Shown piece by piece: positions 14,712-26,420 of a DNA stretch of 64,000 nt (its first letter is position 1; each line of letters opens with the position of its first letter). A program made the translations under genes and the position numbers. This DNA is from Chitinophaga pinensis (GTDB lineage: Bacteria; Bacteroidota; Bacteroidia; Chitinophagales; Chitinophagaceae): assembly GCA_945876095.1 (NCBI GenBank), contig CAMCMP010000003.1, forward strand, positions 1 to 64,000, given 5' to 3'. A model generated the notes under the pieces. The model was given only the letters and a program-made list of their open reading frames with translations. It searched no databases and was not told the origin of the DNA.

Positions 14712-17700
14712 TTAGTTCTTTATTTCCTTCTTTACTTTTACAGATTGCTTTTGTAAAACTTTTTTATAATCCTTAGGAAATATTTTAATAAAGTTCTTTA
14801 ACTGATTTTCAAAATCTTCCATCACAAATTTTGCTACTGTACTTTGCGTATGCTTAAAATGATCGCTTATCATTTTATACAATTCTTCCTTATCCAATTC
14901 GGATACTGGATCCAAATCAACCATTTCCAAATTACATTGTAATGGAAACTCACCTTTTACATCATATATATAAGCAATACCACCACTCATTCCTGCAGCA
15001 AAATTTCTTCCTGTTGCTCCCAACACAACCACCCTTCCTCCTGTCATATATTCACATCCATGATCACCTACTCCCTCTACAACTGCAGTGGCACCTGAGT
15101 TACGAACAGCAAATCGCTCTCCAGCCTTTCCTCTGATATAGGATTCGCCTGAGGTAGCTCCATAAAAAGCAACATTACCAATGATAATATTTTCTTCTGG
15201 AACAAAATTTGATCTAGAAGATGGATACACAATTAATTTAGCTCCACTCAATCCCTTACCAAAATAATCATTCGCATCTCCTTCTAATTCTAATGTAACA
15301 CCCTTTGTATTGAATGCACCAAAACTTTGACCTGCAGTACCTGTAAATTTAAAATGAATGGTATCATCTGGTAGACCTGCTGATTGATATTTTTTTGAAA
15401 TCTCATTTGATAAAATAGTACCAGTTGTTCTGTCAATACTTTTAATAGGGAAAGAAGCGGAGACTTTTTTCTGGTGCTCCAAGGCTGGTTGAGCGGCTTC
15501 TAACAATTTCCAATCCAACACTTTTTCTAATTCATGATCTTGCTGTTCGTTGTTATAAACGACCGTATAATTGGAAGCTGGCTCCTTATATAAAACAGGT
15601 GACAAATCCAACTTACTATATTTCCAATGATCAATACCTTCTCTCATCTCCAAACAATCAACTTGTCCAACCATTTCATTGATGGTACGAAAGCCCAATT
15701 GAGCCATAATTTCTCTGAGTTCTTCCGTTAAAAATTTAAACAAATTCACTACATGATCTGCATCACCAGTAAAACGCTCACGCAATTGTTTATCCTGTGT
15801 AGCCACGCCCACTGGACAGGTATTCAGATGACATTTACGCATCATGATACACCCTTCTGTAACCAATGCAGCAGTTGCTACTCCCCATTCTTCAGCACCT
15901 AACAAAGTGGCGATTGCAATATCCTTTCCTGTCTTTAACTGACCATCTGTTTGTAAGATTACCCTACTACGTAATTTATTTTTAACCAATGTTTGATGAG
16001 CTTCAGCCAAGCCCAACTCCCATGGTAACCCAGCATGCTTGATAGAACTTACCGGTGATGCACCAGTACCTCCATCAAAACCAGCAATTAATACCACATC
16101 CGCTTTAGCCTTTGTAACTCCGGCAGCAATAGTTCCTACACCAGCCTTTGATACCAATTTTACATTGATTCTTGCAGCTCTGTTGGCATTTTTTAAATCA
16201 AAAATCAACTGAGCCAAATCTTCAATAGAATAAATATCATGATGAGGCGGTGGCGAAATTAATCCTACACCTGGTGTCGCATGACGAACCTTGCCAATCC
16301 AATCATCTACTTTATGTCCTGGTAATTGTCCACCTTCACCTGGTTTTGCACCCTGCGCCATTTTGATTTGTAATTCATCCGCCTGCGTCAAATAATTACT
16401 GGTAACTCCAAATCTTGCAGAAGCTACTTGCTTAATAGAACTGCGCATGGAGTCGCCATTGGCCATCTTTTCAAAACGAATTTCATCCTCACCTCCTTCA
16501 CCCGTATTACTCTTTCCACCTATACGGTTCATCGCAATTGCCAATGTACTATGTGCCTCATGTGATATAGAACCAAAACTCATAGCTCCTGTTGCAAATC
16601 TTTTCCAGATTGCTTCAGCAGGTTCAACTTCATCAATTGAAATAGGAGTTTTTTGTATTTTAAATTGAAAAAGACTTCTTAATGTACAAGCTCTTTCACC
16701 CTGATCATTAACTAGTTTAGAATATTTTTTAAAAGATCCATAATCATTCATTCTTGTTGAATATTGCAACAGATGAATGGTTTGTGGATTAAATAAATGA
16801 AACTCACCCTTACGTTTCCATTGATAAAGTCCACCTACTGGAAGACGATCAACAGGTATATGTTTTTTAGGAAATGCAAAGGCATGTTTTGCTAATGTTT
16901 CCTTTGCTATTTCATCCAATCCTAATCCTTCAATACGAGAAATAGAACCAGTAAAATATCTATCCACTACTGTTTTATTCAAACCAAGAATTTCAAAAAT
17001 TTGTGCCCCTTGATAAGATTGTAAAGTAGAAATTCCCATTTTTGAAAACACCTTTAACAGTCCATCATTAACAGCTTTTGTATAATTCTTTTTTAGTTGT
17101 TCTACTTCTAAGTCTGTTTTAATTCTTCCGCTCAATTTCATATCGCGGATACTTGATAATGCCATATAAGGATTAATAGCAGTAGCGCCATATCCCAACA
17201 AACAAGCAAAATGATGAACCTCCCAAACACTACCCGACTCTACTACCAAACCTACACTTCCTCTTAAACCCTTGCGAATTAAATGATGATGAACGGCTGC
17301 GGTTGCTAATAAAGAAGGAATCGGAGCATGATCAGAATCTATGGAACGATCCGTTAATATCAAAACTTCAAAACCATCCTCGGCCGCATCAACTGCATAC
17401 CTACAAAGTCTATCCAATGCCTTTTTAAGCGAGTCAGGTTTTCCATCTGCACGGAAATACATTTGAAGCGTTTTTGCTTGGAAAATTCCTGTATCAATAC
17501 TCCTAATTTTTTCAAGTTCAAAATTTGAAAGTACTGGATGTCTTAAAGCAACCGTATGACAACTCAAAGGATCTTCTTCTAATAAGTTTCCATTATTGCC
17601 TACAAATGAAGCTAGTGACATTACTAATTTTTCACGAATAGGATCAATCGGAGGATTAGTAACCTGCGCAAATAATTGTTTAAAATAAGAACTCAAATGC

Positions 17701-19235
17701 TGAGGTTCATCACTCAATACTGCTAAAGGAACATCGGTGCCCATTGAACCAATAGGTTCCTTACCATCCAATGCCATTGGGGCTATTAGTTCATCTAAAT
17801 CTTCTGTTGTATAACCAAATACTTTTTGATATTTGAATACTTGGTCACTTTCCAAATGAGTGTACATTACTCTTGGTTCTGGTAATTCTTCTAATCGAAT
17901 TTTATATTTATTCAACCAATCGCCATAAGGCTTTTGTGAACATATGGTACTTTTTAGTTCATCATCACTAATAATTCTTCCCTGCTCCATATCAACCACA
18001 AACATTTTTCCAGGTTGCAGTCTACCGTTTTCCAAAACCAAAGCAGGATCGATTGGTAAGGCACCTGTTTCAGAAGCCATGATTACCCTACCATCCGTGG
18101 TAACACAATAACGGGAAGGTCTAAGGCCATTTCTGTCCAATGTAGCTCCGATAATTTTACCATCTGTAAATGATATAGAAGCCGGACCATCCCAAGGCTC
18201 CATCATGGAAGCATGGTATTCATAAAAAGCTTTTTTAACAGGATCCATTCGGTCATCGCCATCCCATGCCTCCGGTATCAACATCATCATTACATGCGGC
18301 AATGATCTACCTGTAAGGGTGAGAAGTTCAATCATATTATCCAAACAAGCAGAATCTGATTGAACTCCGTTAATTACTGGTAACAACATTTCCATTTCCA
18401 CCTTACTAAAAAAAGGAGATAAAAAACCATTCTCACTGGCTTTAAGCCAATTCAAATTTCCCTGCAATGTATTGATCTCACCATTGTGAGCAATGTAACG
18501 AAATGGCTGAGCCAATTTCCATGAAGGGAATGTATTCGTTGCAAAACGAGAATGGACCAAACCAAATGCAGAAACAACTCTTTTATTATTTAAATCAGGG
18601 AAATAATTTCGAACTTGACTACTAGTCAACTGACCTTTATACACCACTGTCTTATAAGAAAGAGAAGCTACATAAAAACCAATTTCATCCTTACGAACCG
18701 TATTATCGATTGTATGACTAGCATATTTGCGCAATACAAATAACTTACGTTCAAAATCCATTGGATTGACAATGTAATCTGGACAAGCAATAAACACTTG
18801 TTCCATAACGGGTTCAACAGACAAAGCTGTTGGGCCAATATCAAAGGTATTAACCGGTACACTTCTATAAGTGATAATTTCAAGTCCAAGTTTTTCCGCA
18901 GCACGATTAAAAATATCCCTACATTCTTCCCGAAGTTTAATTTCTTTAGGAAAAAAAAGTACCCCAACAGCATATTTTCCGAAAGAAGGTAAATGCACTC
19001 CTAATTTCACACATTCATCAAAGAAGAATTCATGGGGTATTTGAATAAAAATACCAGCACCGTCTCCAGTATTGGTTTCACAACCACAGGCACCCCTATG
19101 TTCCATATTTTCCAAAATGGTTAAGGCATCAGAAATGTGCTGATGAGATTTATTACCCCTGATATTAGCAACAAAACCGATACCACATGCATCATGTTCA
19201 AATTGCGGATCATACAAACCTAAATTTTCTTTCAT
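14712..19235 (-). CDS. gltB: Glutamate synthase large (alpha) subunit
   Basis: The 1507-residue enzyme turns glutamine plus 2-oxoglutarate into two glutamates. The catalytic Cys of the class II amidotransferase domain is at residue 17 (HDACGIGFVA), implying removal of a 16-residue propeptide. The central and FMN-binding synthase domains include GEGGEDEIRFEK and GAKPGEGGQLPGHKV. The 3Fe-4S ligands are CIMMRKCHLNTCPVGVA. The C-terminal GXGXG beta-helix domain is complete (GGRVVVLGATGRNFAAGMSGG). It is the first gene of gltB-gltD, with a ~170-base untranslated leader if the box at 19412 is its promoter. Confidence 0.97.
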   Translation of the reverse strand: MKENLGLYDPQFEHDACGIGFVANIRGNKSHQHISDALTILENMEHRGACGCETNTGDGAGIFIQIPHEFFFDECVKLGVHLPSFGKYAVGVLFFPKEIKLREECRDIFNRAAEKLGLEIITYRSVPVNTFDIGPTALSVEPVMEQVFIACPDYIVNPMDFERKLFVLRKYASHTIDNTVRKDEIGFYVASLSYKTVVYKGQLTSSQVRNYFPDLNNKRVVSAFGLVHSRFATNTFPSWKLAQPFRYIAHNGEINTLQGNLNWLKASENGFLSPFFSKVEMEMLLPVINGVQSDSACLDNMIELLTLTGRSLPHVMMMLIPEAWDGDDRMDPVKKAFYEYHASMMEPWDGPASISFTDGKIIGATLDRNGLRPSRYCVTTDGRVIMASETGALPIDPALVLENGRLQPGKMFVVDMEQGRIISDDELKSTICSQKPYGDWLNKYKIRLEELPEPRVMYTHLESDQVFKYQKVFGYTTEDLDELIAPMALDGKEPIGSMGTDVPLAVLSDEPQHLSSYFKQLFAQVTNPPIDPIREKLVMSLASFVGNNGNLLEEDPLSCHTVALRHPVLSNFELEKIRSIDTGIFQAKTLQMYFRADGKPDSLKKALDRLCRYAVDAAEDGFEVLILTDRSIDSDHAPIPSLLATAAVHHHLIRKGLRGSVGLVVESGSVWEVHHFACLLGYGATAINPYMALSSIRDMKLSGRIKTDLEVEQLKKNYTKAVNDGLLKVFSKMGISTLQSYQGAQIFEILGLNKTVVDRYFTGSISRIEGLGLDEIAKETLAKHAFAFPKKHIPVDRLPVGGLYQWKRKGEFHLFNPQTIHLLQYSTRMNDYGSFKKYSKLVNDQGERACTLRSLFQFKIQKTPISIDEVEPAEAIWKRFATGAMSFGSISHEAHSTLAIAMNRIGGKSNTGEGGEDEIRFEKMANGDSMRSSIKQVASARFGVTSNYLTQADELQIKMAQGAKPGEGGQLPGHKVDDWIGKVRHATPGVGLISPPPHHDIYSIEDLAQLIFDLKNANRAARINVKLVSKAGVGTIAAGVTKAKADVVLIAGFDGGTGASPVSSIKHAGLPWELGLAEAHQTLVKNKLRSRVILQTDGQLKTGKDIAIATLLGAEEWGVATAALVTEGCIMMRKCHLNTCPVGVATQDKQLRERFTGDADHVVNLFKFLTEELREIMAQLGFRTINEMVGQVDCLEMREGIDHWKYSKLDLSPVLYKEPASNYTVVYNNEQQDHELEKVLDWKLLEAAQPALEHQKKVSASFPIKSIDRTTGTILSNEISKKYQSAGLPDDTIHFKFTGTAGQSFGAFNTKGVTLELEGDANDYFGKGLSGAKLIVYPSSRSNFVPEENIIIGNVAFYGATSGESYIRGKAGERFAVRNSGATAVVEGVGDHGCEYMTGGRVVVLGATGRNFAAGMSGGIAYIYDVKGEFPLQCNLEMVDLDPVSELDKEELYKMISDHFKHTQSTVAKFVMEDFENQLKNFIKIFPKDYKKVLQKQSVKVKKEIKN

Positions 19236-19411
19236 AATAATTAATTTATGCTACCGATAACACTAATTTCCCCCAATTTTTTAAATCATTCAATAGCATC
19301 CGTCTACTATGTATAGAACAGATTGTAGCATTTCGTTATATAAGCAATTAAATTTTTCACCCATCAATCTAGTAAATTTCAAACTTATTTTTACTAGTGC
19401 CACTCATTAAG

Positions 19412-19419
19412 CAAAGTTA
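19412..19419 (-). promoter_or_regulatory. Candidate gltB -7 box
   Basis: CAAAGTTA on the + strand reads TAACTTTG on the minus strand, an exact TAnnTTTG match, 177 bases before the gltB start. A -33 TTTG is not clear. Confidence 0.45.
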
Positions 19420-19486
19420 CTGCGATAATTCATTCAACCCAACAGTAGCTTCTTGACTTTTACCAGCAAGAAATAGCCCTAAAAAA

Positions 19487-20971
19487 CTAGGCTGACACAC
19501 CAATTGCTTTCATTTCTGTCATTGCCTGCCTAAGTTCAGCACCAACCAATTCAATCGGATGAAAACGAATTACTTCATTTACTACGATCAAAGTTTTATT
19601 ATCTACACCAGCATCTTTTCCAGCATTGAAATTTTTTCCAATAATATCAGTGTCTACCCCCTTCATAAAATCAGCAAGCAAAGGCTTACATGCATGATCA
19701 AAAAGATAACATCCGTATTCAGCAGTATCAGAAATTACTCTATTCATTTCAAACAACTTTTTACGAGCAATTGTATTGGCAATAAGTGGAGTTTCATGCA
19801 AGGATTCATAATAAGCAGATTCTTCTTTAATACCAGCTTCTACCATTGTTTCAAATGCTAGTTCAACACCAGCTCTAACAAATGCGACCATCAATAAACC
19901 ATTATCAAAAAATTCTTGTTCAGCAATTTTTATTTCACCTGCAGAAGTTTTTTCAAAAGCTGTATCGCCAGTAGCTGCTCGCCAAGTCAATAAATTCTTG
20001 TCATCATTTGCCCAATCTTCCATCATTGTTTTAGAAAATTCACCACTCATGATATCATCTTGGTGCTTTTGAAATAAGGGTCGCATAATTTCTTTAAGTT
20101 CTTCAGACAACTGAAAAGCCGTAATTTTTGCTGGATTAGAAAGTCTATCCATCATAGCAGTGATACCACCTTGCTTTAAAGCTTCTGTAACAACCTCCCA
20201 ACCATATTGAACTAATTTAGAGGCATAACCTTTATCAATTCCTTTCTCTACCATTTTATCGAAGCTAAGAATGGATCCAGTTTGTAATAATCCACAAAGA
20301 ATGGTTTGCTCACCCATCAAATCTGATTTTACTTCAGCAACAAAAGAAGATCTCAAAACACCTGCCCGATGACCTCCAGTTCCCGCACAATAAGCCTTAG
20401 CATATTTTAATCCTTTCCCTTCTGGATCATTTTCGGGATGCACTGCAATTAAAGTAGGTACGCCAAAACCACGCACATATTCTGCTCTAACTTCAGAGCC
20501 TGGACATTTAGGAGCCACCATAATTACGGTAATATCTTTTCTAATCTGCATACCTTCTTCAACAATATTAAATCCATGAGAATAAGAAAGTGTAGCATTC
20601 TTTTTCATCAATGGCATGATTGCTTTAACAACTGAAGTATGTTGTTTGTCAGGAGTTAAATTAATTACTAAATCAGCAGAGGGTATCAATGACTCATATG
20701 TACCTACCGTAAAATTATTTTCAGTAGCACTTTTCCAAGATTGTCTTTTTGCGTCAATTGCTTCTTGACGAAGGGCATAAGTAATGTCAAGTCCTGAATC
20801 TCTAAGATTTAAACCTTGATTAAGTCCTTGGGCACCGCAACCTACAATCACAATTTTCTTACCTTTCAGTTCATTGACTCCATCAGTAAATTCGGATTTG
20901 TCCATAAATTCACAAACTCCCAATTGATTCAGCTTTTCTCTAAGCGACAATGTGTTAAAATAATTAGCCAT
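19487..20971 (-). CDS. ilvC: Ketol-acid reductoisomerase, long (class II) form
   Basis: This 494-residue enzyme performs the second common step of valine and isoleucine synthesis, isomerising and reducing acetohydroxy acids with NADPH. The Rossmann motif [11 protein letters not shown] appears near residue 43, and the length shows the class II form with a duplicated helical domain, as in E. coli. Metal ligands lie in the [11 protein letters not shown] segment. Start at [14 protein letters not shown] matches homologues, though the frame opens eight codons earlier. It follows ilvN by about 170 bases, enough for a promoter of its own. It is the last gene of the ilv set. Confidence 0.95.
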   Translation of the reverse strand: MANYFNTLSLREKLNQLGVCEFMDKSEFTDGVNELKGKKIVIVGCGAQGLNQGLNLRDSGLDITYALRQEAIDAKRQSWKSATENNFTVGTYESLIPSADLVINLTPDKQHTSVVKAIMPLMKKNATLSYSHGFNIVEEGMQIRKDITVIMVAPKCPGSEVRAEYVRGFGVPTLIAVHPENDPEGKGLKYAKAYCAGTGGHRAGVLRSSFVAEVKSDLMGEQTILCGLLQTGSILSFDKMVEKGIDKGYASKLVQYGWEVVTEALKQGGITAMMDRLSNPAKITAFQLSEELKEIMRPLFQKHQDDIMSGEFSKTMMEDWANDDKNLLTWRAATGDTAFEKTSAGEIKIAEQEFFDNGLLMVAFVRAGVELAFETMVEAGIKEESAYYESLHETPLIANTIARKKLFEMNRVISDTAEYGCYLFDHACKPLLADFMKGVDTDIIGKNFNAGKDAGVDNKTLIVVNEVIRFHPIELVGAELRQAMTEMKAIGVSA

Positions 20972-21143
20972 GTTTTTTGTTTGCCCCCGACCCATTAAGG
21001 ATTTTGCGAGGAGTTGAATAATGCCCTTTACATTAAAAACGATAAGGGTGATGATTGTTATTTCTTAAGTAATAATTTTTAAAATTCTTTTTGAAAATAT
21101 AAAATCAAATAAGTTAATATTTCTGTATCAAAAGTCCGGTATT

Positions 21144-21731
21144 TTACATACTGAAAACACCTTGCCGCTGATTTAAAAACTCATTTTCAATTAGCTCTTC
21201 ACCAGGTGCTCTTTGTTCAAATTCTTTTAGCTTTTCATGAAAGCCCCGGCTGCTTTTCATGATAGCAATTCTTGCGCTACGGACAAACTCTGTTAATCCA
21301 TAGGGTTCCAGCACTTTTACCAGCTTATCAGTTTCTTCTCGATGTCCGGTAGTTTCAAAAATGGTGAAATCTTTGGTAATGGCAACCACCCTTGCACCAA
21401 ATTGCCTTAACAACCTTTCAACTTTAGCTTTTTCGGCTATCTGCTCTGTAGAAACTTTATACAGTGCCATCTCTTGCCATACAATATCTTCTTCGGTATT
21501 GAAATATACTTTTAATACATCCACTTGCTTTTCTATTTGTCGACAAACTTTTCTAACCACCTCTTCTGTTTCATCGATTAATATGGTAAATCGATGTATA
21601 CCCACTATCTCAGAAGGAGAAGTGTTCATCGTATCAATATTTATTTTTCTTCGAACAAAAATAATAGCAATGCGATTCAATAAACCAATCTGGTTTTCTC
21701 CATAAACTGTTATCGTAAATTCCTTTTTCAT
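21144..21731 (-). CDS. ilvN: Acetolactate synthase small (regulatory) subunit
   Basis: The 195-residue protein has an N-terminal ACT domain (FTITVYGENQIGLLNRIAI, about residues 4-75) and the usual C-terminal regulatory half (TGHREETDKLVKVLEPYG). It binds valine-type effectors and activates the large subunit. It is longer than the E. coli short form and typical of the IlvH-like type. It lies 74 bases after ilvB, matching the standard catalytic-regulatory pairing. Confidence 0.92.
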   Translation of the reverse strand: MKKEFTITVYGENQIGLLNRIAIIFVRRKINIDTMNTSPSEIVGIHRFTILIDETEEVVRKVCRQIEKQVDVLKVYFNTEEDIVWQEMALYKVSTEQIAEKAKVERLLRQFGARVVAITKDFTIFETTGHREETDKLVKVLEPYGLTEFVRSARIAIMKSSRGFHEKLKEFEQRAPGEELIENEFLNQRQGVFSM

Positions 21732-21805
21732 ACTCTTTTTTTTAACTAATAATTTTAAAGGATAAATTGAATCTTCTAAGTTTCAAATCCATTCACCTTT
21801 CTCAG

Positions 21806-23581
21806 TTATGATAATCTTATTTCTGCTACACTACATCCCTGCGGAACCATAGGGAATACATTGTTTTCTTTTCCAACCATTACTTCTAGCAAATAAGCTC
21901 CCGGATGATTAAGCATTGTTGACAAGGCATCTTTTATTTGATCTCTCTTTGAAATACTTTGTCCCTCAATTCTGTATCCTTTGGCAACCATCACATAATC
22001 TGGACTTTCAATATCAACAAATGAATAACGTTTATCATGAAATAATTGCTGCCATTGACGAACCATTCCTAAAAATTGATTATTAAGAATTAATATTTTT
22101 ACATTAATGCCAGTTTGCATGATTGTCCCTAATTCTTGTATGGTCATTTGTACTCCACCATCTCCAATAACAGCCACCACCGGTCGGTGAGGAGCTCCGA
22201 ACTTAGCACCAATAGCCGCTGGCAATGCAAACCCCATTGTACCTGCTCCCCCTGAAGTAATGTTACTCTTGGTCTCATTAAATTTAGCATATCTGCAAGT
22301 AACCATCTGATGTTGTCCAACATCTGTAACTATAATTGCATCTCCTTTAGTAAGCTCATTCAACACTTTAATAACTTCCCCCATTGTCAATTCATCCGTA
22401 GTTGGATTGAGCTCATCTTTAATAACAATATCGATTTCTTTTTGGGTAAATTCATTGAATTTATCTAACCATTCTTTATGTTGTTTTTTCTCTATTAGTT
22501 CTGTCAACATTGGCAGCGTCTCTTTACAATCTCCCCATAAAGGAACAGTAGCTTTTACATTTTTATCAATTTCTGCAGGATCAATATCTAAATGAATTAC
22601 TTTAGCCTGACGAGCATATTTATCCAGTCTTCCTGTAACTCGATCATCAAAACGCATACCCACCGCAATGAGCACATCACATTCATTGGTTAAAACATTC
22701 GGACCATAATTCCCATGCATTCCAAGCATTCCTACATTTTGAGGATGATCAGTAGGCAATGCACTTAATCCCAAAATAGTCCAAGCTGCAGGCAATCCTC
22801 CCTTTTCAATAAATGCCTTAAATTCATTCTCTGCTTTACCAAGAATAATTCCTTGCCCAAAAATAACCAACGGTTTTTTTGCTTCATTAATCAATTGTGC
22901 AGCCCTTTCCACATATTCTTTTCTAACAATGGGCTTAGGTCGATAACTTCTAATAAACGTACATTTTTTATACCCACTATAGTTAAATTTTTGAAGCTGC
23001 GCATTCTTTGTAATATCTATCAACACAGGACCAGGTCTTCCGCTACCGGCAATATGAAATGCCTTTGCCAATACAGACGGAATCTCATTAGCGTCAGTAA
23101 TTTGATAATTCCATTTAGTAATTGGAGTGGTAATATTTATAACGTCTACTTCCTGAAAAGCATCTGTTCCTAACAAATGAGCAAATACCTGTCCGGTAAT
23201 ACAAACCAATGGTGTACTGTCAATCATTGCATCTGCCAATCCCGTTACTAAATTAGTAGCCCCAGGTCCACTGGTGGCAAATACAACACCTACTTTACCA
23301 GAACTTCTAGCATACCCTTGTCCAGCATGAATGCCACCCTGCTCGTGACGAACCAAAATATGTTTTAGTTGATCGTGGTAATCATATAATGCATCGTAAA
23401 TGGGCATGATTGCTCCACCAGGATAACCAAAAATGGTATCTACACCTTCTGCAATAAATGCTTCAAGTACAGCTTTTGACCCTGAAATTTCAGTCACCTC
23501 TTTTGCCTGGGCAGCAGATTGAGGAGAAGCCAATTTTTCATTAGCTTCTTTTTGATTAACGATGGTATCTATTTTTTCCAT
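21806..23581 (-). CDS. ilvB: Acetolactate synthase large (catalytic) subunit
   Basis: The 591-residue ThDP enzyme condenses pyruvate with pyruvate or 2-oxobutyrate. The N-terminal Pyr domain has GYPGGAIMPIYDALYD and the catalytic Glu in VRHEQGG (about residues 55-82). The ThDP motif is GDGGVQMTIQELGT with NNQFLGMVRQWQ near residue 490. About 30 residues precede the conserved SGSKAVLEAF segment, so the real start might be internal. It lies between ilvD (53 bases upstream) and ilvN. Confidence 0.95.
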   Translation of the reverse strand: MEKIDTIVNQKEANEKLASPQSAAQAKEVTEISGSKAVLEAFIAEGVDTIFGYPGGAIMPIYDALYDYHDQLKHILVRHEQGGIHAGQGYARSSGKVGVVFATSGPGATNLVTGLADAMIDSTPLVCITGQVFAHLLGTDAFQEVDVINITTPITKWNYQITDANEIPSVLAKAFHIAGSGRPGPVLIDITKNAQLQKFNYSGYKKCTFIRSYRPKPIVRKEYVERAAQLINEAKKPLVIFGQGIILGKAENEFKAFIEKGGLPAAWTILGLSALPTDHPQNVGMLGMHGNYGPNVLTNECDVLIAVGMRFDDRVTGRLDKYARQAKVIHLDIDPAEIDKNVKATVPLWGDCKETLPMLTELIEKKQHKEWLDKFNEFTQKEIDIVIKDELNPTTDELTMGEVIKVLNELTKGDAIIVTDVGQHQMVTCRYAKFNETKSNITSGGAGTMGFALPAAIGAKFGAPHRPVVAVIGDGGVQMTIQELGTIMQTGINVKILILNNQFLGMVRQWQQLFHDKRYSFVDIESPDYVMVAKGYRIEGQSISKRDQIKDALSTMLNHPGAYLLEVMVGKENNVFPMVPQGCSVAEIRLS

Positions 23582-23634
23582 TATAGGGGATTTTAAAATA
23601 ATTAACTAGCAAATGCTGATTTTTTAAGATTGAA

Positions 23635-25311
23635 TTACTCATCTGTAACACAGCCTTCACTAGCATCTTTCACAGTTTTTGCATACTTGTATAAAATACC
23701 CTTTGTTGCATTTAATGCAGGTTGCTTCCAGTTTGCTTTTCTTGTAGCAATTTCTTCTGGAGAAACTTTTAAGGTCATTGATTTAGTAGCCACATTAATT
23801 TCTATTCTATCATTGTCTTTGACCAAACCTATTAGTCCTCCATCAAAAGCCTCTGGAGTTACATGGCCCACAACAAATCCGTGGGTTCCACCACTAAACC
23901 TTCCATCAGTAATTAATGCAACAGATTTTCCCAAGCCAGCACCTATTATCGCTGAAGTTGGCTTAAGCATTTCTGGCATACCAGGTGCACCCCTAGGACC
24001 TACATGCGTAATAACTACTACATCACCCGACTTTATTTTACCTGAATTAATGCCATTGATTAATTCAGATTCCCCTTCAAAAACTCTTGCAGGACCTTCA
24101 AATAATTCACCTTCCTTTCCTGATATTTTTGCCACACTTCCTTTTTCTGCCAAATTACCGTAGAGGATTTGAAGATGACCGGTAGTCTTAACTGGATTGG
24201 ATGTTGGGAAAATAATTTTTTGTGAATCAAAATCTAAATCAGGAACATTCGCTAAATTTTCAGCTACTGTTTTACCTGTTACGGTCATACAATCACCATG
24301 TAGAAGTCCTTGCTTCAATAAGTATTTCATCACTAAGGGAACTCCACCAATATTATGAAGATCTTCCATCAAATATTTTCCACTTGGTTTAAGATCTGCT
24401 AATACAGGAACCCGATCACTAATTAATTGGAAATCATCCTGAGTAAGTTTTACGTCTATACTTTTCGCTATTGCTATCATGTGCAACACTGCGTTGGTAC
24501 TTCCACCCAATACCATGATTATTGTAACTGCATTCTCAAATGCTTTACGAGTCATGATGTCTGAAGGCTTAATATCCATCTCCATCAAATGACGGATAGC
24601 CTTTCCAGCTTGTAAACATTCTTCTTTTTTAGCATCACTCAAAGCTGGATTACTAGATGAATAAGGAAGGCTCATTCCTAAAGCCTCAATAGCACTACTC
24701 ATTGTATTTGCAGTATACATTCCGCCGCAAGCCCCTGCACCAGGACAACTGTTCATTACGATGCCTTTAAAATCAGCCTCCTCTAAATTACCAGCAATCT
24801 TTTGGCCGAGTGCCTCAAAAGCAGATACGATATTTAGATCCTGGCCTTTGTAATGTCCAGGGGCGATGGTACCACCGTACACCATAATAGCCGGGCGATT
24901 TAATCTACCCATTGCCATTACAGAACCAGGCATGTTTTTATCACAACCAGGTATTGCAATCAATGCATCATAATATTGAGCACCGCAAACAGTTTCAATT
25001 GAATCAGCAATAATATCACGACTAACCAGCGAATAACGCATACCAGGAGTACCATTGCTCATACCATCACTCACACCAATGGTGTTAAATATAAGTCCAA
25101 CCATATCGTTTTCCCATACTCCTTTCTTTACCAATTTTGCTAGGTCATTCAAATGCATATTGCAGGTGTTTCCATCATAGCCCATACTCACTACACCTAC
25201 TTGCGCTTTAGCTAAATCTGCATCCGTAAGCCCGATACCATAAAACATGGCTTGCGCTGCAGGCTGAGTTTGATCCTGTGTTATTATTTTACTGTACTTG
25301 TTAATTTCCAT
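23635..25311 (-). CDS. ilvD: Dihydroxy-acid dehydratase
   Basis: This 558-residue Fe-S enzyme dehydrates dihydroxy acids in valine, leucine and isoleucine synthesis. Cluster-ligand motifs are visible: [11 protein letters not shown] (about residue 48), GCDKNMPGS and [18 protein letters not shown]. The C-terminal [19 protein letters not shown] is the family signature. It starts 15 bases after ilvE, so it is clearly in the same operon. Confidence 0.96.
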   Translation of the reverse strand: MEINKYSKIITQDQTQPAAQAMFYGIGLTDADLAKAQVGVVSMGYDGNTCNMHLNDLAKLVKKGVWENDMVGLIFNTIGVSDGMSNGTPGMRYSLVSRDIIADSIETVCGAQYYDALIAIPGCDKNMPGSVMAMGRLNRPAIMVYGGTIAPGHYKGQDLNIVSAFEALGQKIAGNLEEADFKGIVMNSCPGAGACGGMYTANTMSSAIEALGMSLPYSSSNPALSDAKKEECLQAGKAIRHLMEMDIKPSDIMTRKAFENAVTIIMVLGGSTNAVLHMIAIAKSIDVKLTQDDFQLISDRVPVLADLKPSGKYLMEDLHNIGGVPLVMKYLLKQGLLHGDCMTVTGKTVAENLANVPDLDFDSQKIIFPTSNPVKTTGHLQILYGNLAEKGSVAKISGKEGELFEGPARVFEGESELINGINSGKIKSGDVVVITHVGPRGAPGMPEMLKPTSAIIGAGLGKSVALITDGRFSGGTHGFVVGHVTPEAFDGGLIGLVKDNDRIEINVATKSMTLKVSPEEIATRKANWKQPALNATKGILYKYAKTVKDASEGCVTDE

Positions 25312-25326
25312 AAAAAAATTTATTAA

Positions 25327-26202
25327 TTAAACTGCTACTACTTTATTTTTATATGCTTGCTGTATTTTATTTCCAACGCTATCTTTCCAAGATATTTTAA
25401 AGGGCCTATTATCCAAACTCTCCCATCCAATAACTTCTGCAGCTGTACCACAAAAGAAAACCGCATCTGCCTCTTTCAATTCATCTAGGGTTATTAATTT
25501 TTCTTTTACAGGAATAAGAAGTTCATCACAAATTTCCAAAACGGTTGCCCTTGTAATTCCAGGTAAAATATTCCCTGTAGCAGGTGTAAATAAATGTCCG
25601 TCTTTTTCATAAAAAACATTTGCTCCAGGTCCTTCAGCGACATATCCATTTATATCTGTAAGCAAGGCTTCATCAAATCCATTTGCCTTTGCCTCCTGAC
25701 TTGCCATAATAGAATTTACATAATGACCAGAGGCTTTGGCCGTTATTGTAAATCCTTTAGGGTTGGGTCTTTGGAAAGATGAGGTCATTACTTTCAATAA
25801 CTTTTCTCCAAGAAAAGGCTGCATCTCCCATGCTTGAATGGTAATAAAAGACTCTGTGTTTTCTACAAAACTCATATTAGCAGGAGCAAATACCAAGGGG
25901 CGTATATATGCATCTTGGAGGTTATTTACTTTCAACACCTCATAAGTAGCTTCAACCAATTGTTCAACCGTCCAGTGGTAAGGAAGACGAATCGCTGATG
26001 CTGATTTTTTTAAGCGTTCGAAATGTTGTTCCGCTTTAAATACTTTTGTTTCACCCACCTCATTTTTATAAGAACGTATCCCTTCAAAAACACTATAACC
26101 ATAATGCAAGGACTGACTATACAAATCCATCTTTGCCTCGGCTGCTTTAACAAAAGCTCCATTTAAATACAAAACTGTGTTTTCGTTATAATAACTTGCC
26201 AT
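25327..26202 (-). CDS. ilvE: Branched-chain amino acid aminotransferase
   Basis: The 291-residue class IV PLP aminotransferase moves the amino group from glutamate to branched-chain 2-oxo acids. LHYGYSVFEGIRSY near residues 32-45 and the PLP Lys in AKASGHYVNSIMAS (about residue 157) are present, and VAEGPGANVFYE and ITRATVLEI complete the fold. It is the first gene of the ilvE-D-B-N-C block. The ~210-base upstream region has no convincing leader peptide or exact -7 box. Confidence 0.93.
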   Translation of the reverse strand: MASYYNENTVLYLNGAFVKAAEAKMDLYSQSLHYGYSVFEGIRSYKNEVGETKVFKAEQHFERLKKSASAIRLPYHWTVEQLVEATYEVLKVNNLQDAYIRPLVFAPANMSFVENTESFITIQAWEMQPFLGEKLLKVMTSSFQRPNPKGFTITAKASGHYVNSIMASQEAKANGFDEALLTDINGYVAEGPGANVFYEKDGHLFTPATGNILPGITRATVLEICDELLIPVKEKLITLDELKEADAVFFCGTAAEVIGWESLDNRPFKISWKDSVGNKIQQAYKNKVVAV

Positions 26203-26390
26203 TACTTTAGTACTCCAATTATCAATATTTCAAATACTTTTTCTACAATTTAAAAACTTACACCGCACAATCAATTTCGCCAAACAAAAAATGAAATAGC
26301 AATTAAAAGAGTCAAAATTTCTACTTACAAAAATGAACAATCTCCTAATCCACTGACCCCAACACTATAAGATTAATTACTTTATAATTT

Positions 26391-26420
26391 ATAGCTTTGA
26401 AACCTAGCTTTCAAAGCTAT
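26391..26420 (-). terminator. Hairpin at the end of leuA
   Basis: ATAGCTTTGA (26391-26400) and TCAAAGCTAT (26411-26420) form a perfect 10-bp stem with a 10-base loop. The leuA stop codon (26417-26419) lies inside the stem. There is no real T-run after it, so termination is possible but weakly supported. Confidence 0.4.

Noticed and set aside
19236..19405. ~170-base gltB leader considered as a riboswitch
   Set aside because: Only a weak ATGCTA/TAGCAT pairing is visible; no known glutamine or other riboswitch core could be recognised.
26260..26320. Possible Leu/Ile-rich leader peptide before ilvE (TTG-started, about LTLLIAISFFVWRN)
   Set aside because: It needs a TTG start, its hydrophobic residues follow from a T-rich strand, and no terminator hairpin follows. 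Not enough to call an ilv attenuator.
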